This document shows positions 63,087 to 64,000 of a stretch of DNA of 64,000 bases, piece by piece (the first letter of the stretch is position 1; the number at the start of each line of letters is the position of its first letter). Source of the stretch: Candidatus Blochmanniella camponoti. Its GTDB lineage: Bacteria > Pseudomonadota > Gammaproteobacteria > Enterobacterales > Enterobacteriaceae. Position numbers and translations under genes: made by a program. The notes below the pieces were generated by a model. It was not told the DNA's origin. It saw only the letters and a program-made list of their open reading frames with translations, and made no database searches. Location: assembly GCF_023585825.1 (NCBI RefSeq), contig NZ_CP097751.1:310001-374000 (forward strand). Reading direction: 5' to 3'.

Positions 63087-63692
63087 GTATTCTCCTAAAA
63101 TAACCATGTATACGCAGATAATTATGGGTGCATCATGCGTCTGTATGTAATTGCATCAGAACCATTATAAAAAATTTTGTATCAACAATAAAATGATATA
63201 TGACACTTAAATAGTGTATATTATATACATAATCATCATTGATTTTATTGCTAATTCTAATTATATATAATATATCATAAATTACCTATTATAACTAATC
63301 ATTATCCTTAATAACATCAAACACCTCATAGATAATTTTAGTACAATCTGAATTTCAAATGAACATTGATGATGCGTGGATCATGGATAGAATATACAGA
63401 TACCGACAAATGCGGTCGATTTGTTTGTTGTTATCAATCTGTGCTATTTTTAAATTTTATTTTTTAATTAATATTCTGGGTTTTATGACTTTTTTACTTC
63501 AATAAATTATAAATGCTATTTTAATTATTCAAACTTAGTCTCTTTTAATTAAAACTCTCTGAAGGCATCATAAATATGAATAACATTATTTTCAATAATT
63601 ATTTATAAAAATATTTTTGTTGCTATTCAGATTAATATCTTATTTTTAAAAGACACCCATATAAATTATAAGTAGTGTTTTTGTTATTAAGT
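63087..63692. other. Spacer between ftsY and rpoH, site of lost ftsEX
   Basis: 606 bases where E. coli has ftsE and ftsX. No ABC signature or membrane-protein remnant is recognisable. A GC-richer patch near 63370-63430 (with ATACCGACAAATGCGGTCG) has no assigned role. Confidence 0.5.
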
Positions 63693-64000
63693 TTACTCTT
63701 TTAAAATAGCTTCAACAAAATTGTGTGATTTAAATGATTGTAAATCATCAATATTTTGCCCTATCCCAATATATCGTATTGGTATTGAAAAATGATCAGC
63801 AATAGATAAAAGAGTTCCTCCTTTAGCACTACCGTCTAATTTGGTCATAATTATTCCTGTAACTTTAATAGCTTCATTGAACATGCGTACTTGATTTATA
63901 GAATTTTGTCCGATATTGGCATCAAGAACTAACATGGTTTCATGAGGTGCCGCTGCATCAATTTTTGTTATTACTCTAATAATTTTTTTTAGTTCTTCCA
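63693..64000 (-). CDS. ftsY: Signal recognition particle receptor FtsY, 3' part
   Basis: C-terminal 102 codons of a gene that runs off the right edge. The frame is open to the edge, reading [20 protein letters not shown], then [16 protein letters not shown]. The SRP-GTPase G domain is clear: [15 protein letters not shown] (with the DARAGQ-type G3 replaced by DANIGQ, as in E. coli DASTGQ), [18 protein letters not shown] (G4 TKLD), and [13 protein letters not shown] with the closing FVEAIL. FtsY docks ribosome-SRP complexes at the membrane. Confidence 0.96.
   Translation of the reverse strand, partial: EELKKIIRVITKIDAAAPHETMLVLDANIGQNSINQVRMFNEAIKVTGIIMTKLDGSAKGGTLLSIADHFSIPIRYIGIGQNIDDLQSFKSHNFVEAILKE

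Noticed and set aside
1..64000. CRISPR arrays, insertion sequences, prophage or integron genes
   Set aside because: No regularly spaced direct repeats, transposase, integrase or phage structural genes were seen; all genes are enterobacterial housekeeping or biosynthetic types.

Overview
The window looks like part of the chromosome of a reduced, very AT-rich gammaproteobacterial insect endosymbiont, most likely a 'Candidatus Blochmannia' (carpenter-ant symbiont) or a close relative. Nearly every gene is a clear orthologue of an Escherichia coli gene, usually of the same length and in E. coli order. Between the genes lie long non-coding spacers where E. coli has further genes. Essential amino-acid biosynthesis (branched-chain, methionine, cysteine, glutamine, lysine/DAP) is kept, while dedicated regulators are almost all absent. 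I see no phage genes, insertion sequences, integrases or CRISPR arrays. The genus is inferred from remembered family sequences and gene content, not from a database search.

Layout. 1-1.1 kb: 5' part of yigB, then dapF. 2.2-3.9 kb: hemCD. 4.0-4.5 kb: the tRNA cluster argX-hisR-leuT-proM. 5.1-7.1 kb: rho and trxA. 7.3-15.2 kb: a co-directional ilvG-M-E-D-A-C cluster. 16.4-16.8 kb: tRNA-Trp, tRNA-Asp and an isolated tRNA-Ala. 17.3-21.5 kb: murI, metF, metB, rpmE. 23.0-25.9 kb: fpr, tpiA, pfkA. 26.6-29.7 kb: cysE-gpsA-secB-grxC-yibN. 30.3-36.5 kb: LPS inner-core genes hldD-waaF-waaC and, after a 1.9 kb spacer, waaA. 37.2-40.4 kb: coaD, rpmBG, coaBC, dut. 41.2-44.7 kb: yicC, a MarR-family regulator, gmk, rpoZ. 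45.4-51.4 kb: glnA, engB, polA, dsbA. 52.0-61.9 kb: ubiD, ubiB, ubiE, rmuC, udp, metE. 62.2-64.0 kb: rpoH and the 3' part of ftsY.

How the genes work together. ilvGM, C, D, E and A form a complete route to isoleucine and valine from threonine and pyruvate. cysE, metB, metF and metE supply sulfur amino acids, and glnA assimilates ammonia. hldD, waaF, waaC and waaA make a Kdo-heptose inner core, and no O-antigen ligase is seen. ubiD, ubiB and ubiE belong to ubiquinone synthesis, hemC and hemD to tetrapyrrole synthesis. trxA, grxC, dsbA and fpr are redox proteins.

No new multi-gene system was found. The points most worth a second look are local. There is a 44-bp perfect inverted repeat with a 3-nt centre touching the coaBC start. 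The full-length DNA polymerase I has lost all four metal ligands of its proofreading exonuclease. Thioredoxin has a WCNPC active site. CysE lacks its C-terminal tail. An orphan MarR regulator sits behind a candidate operator. A nested stem structure lies upstream of gmk. Several GC-richer perfect hairpins persist in otherwise featureless AT-rich spacers.
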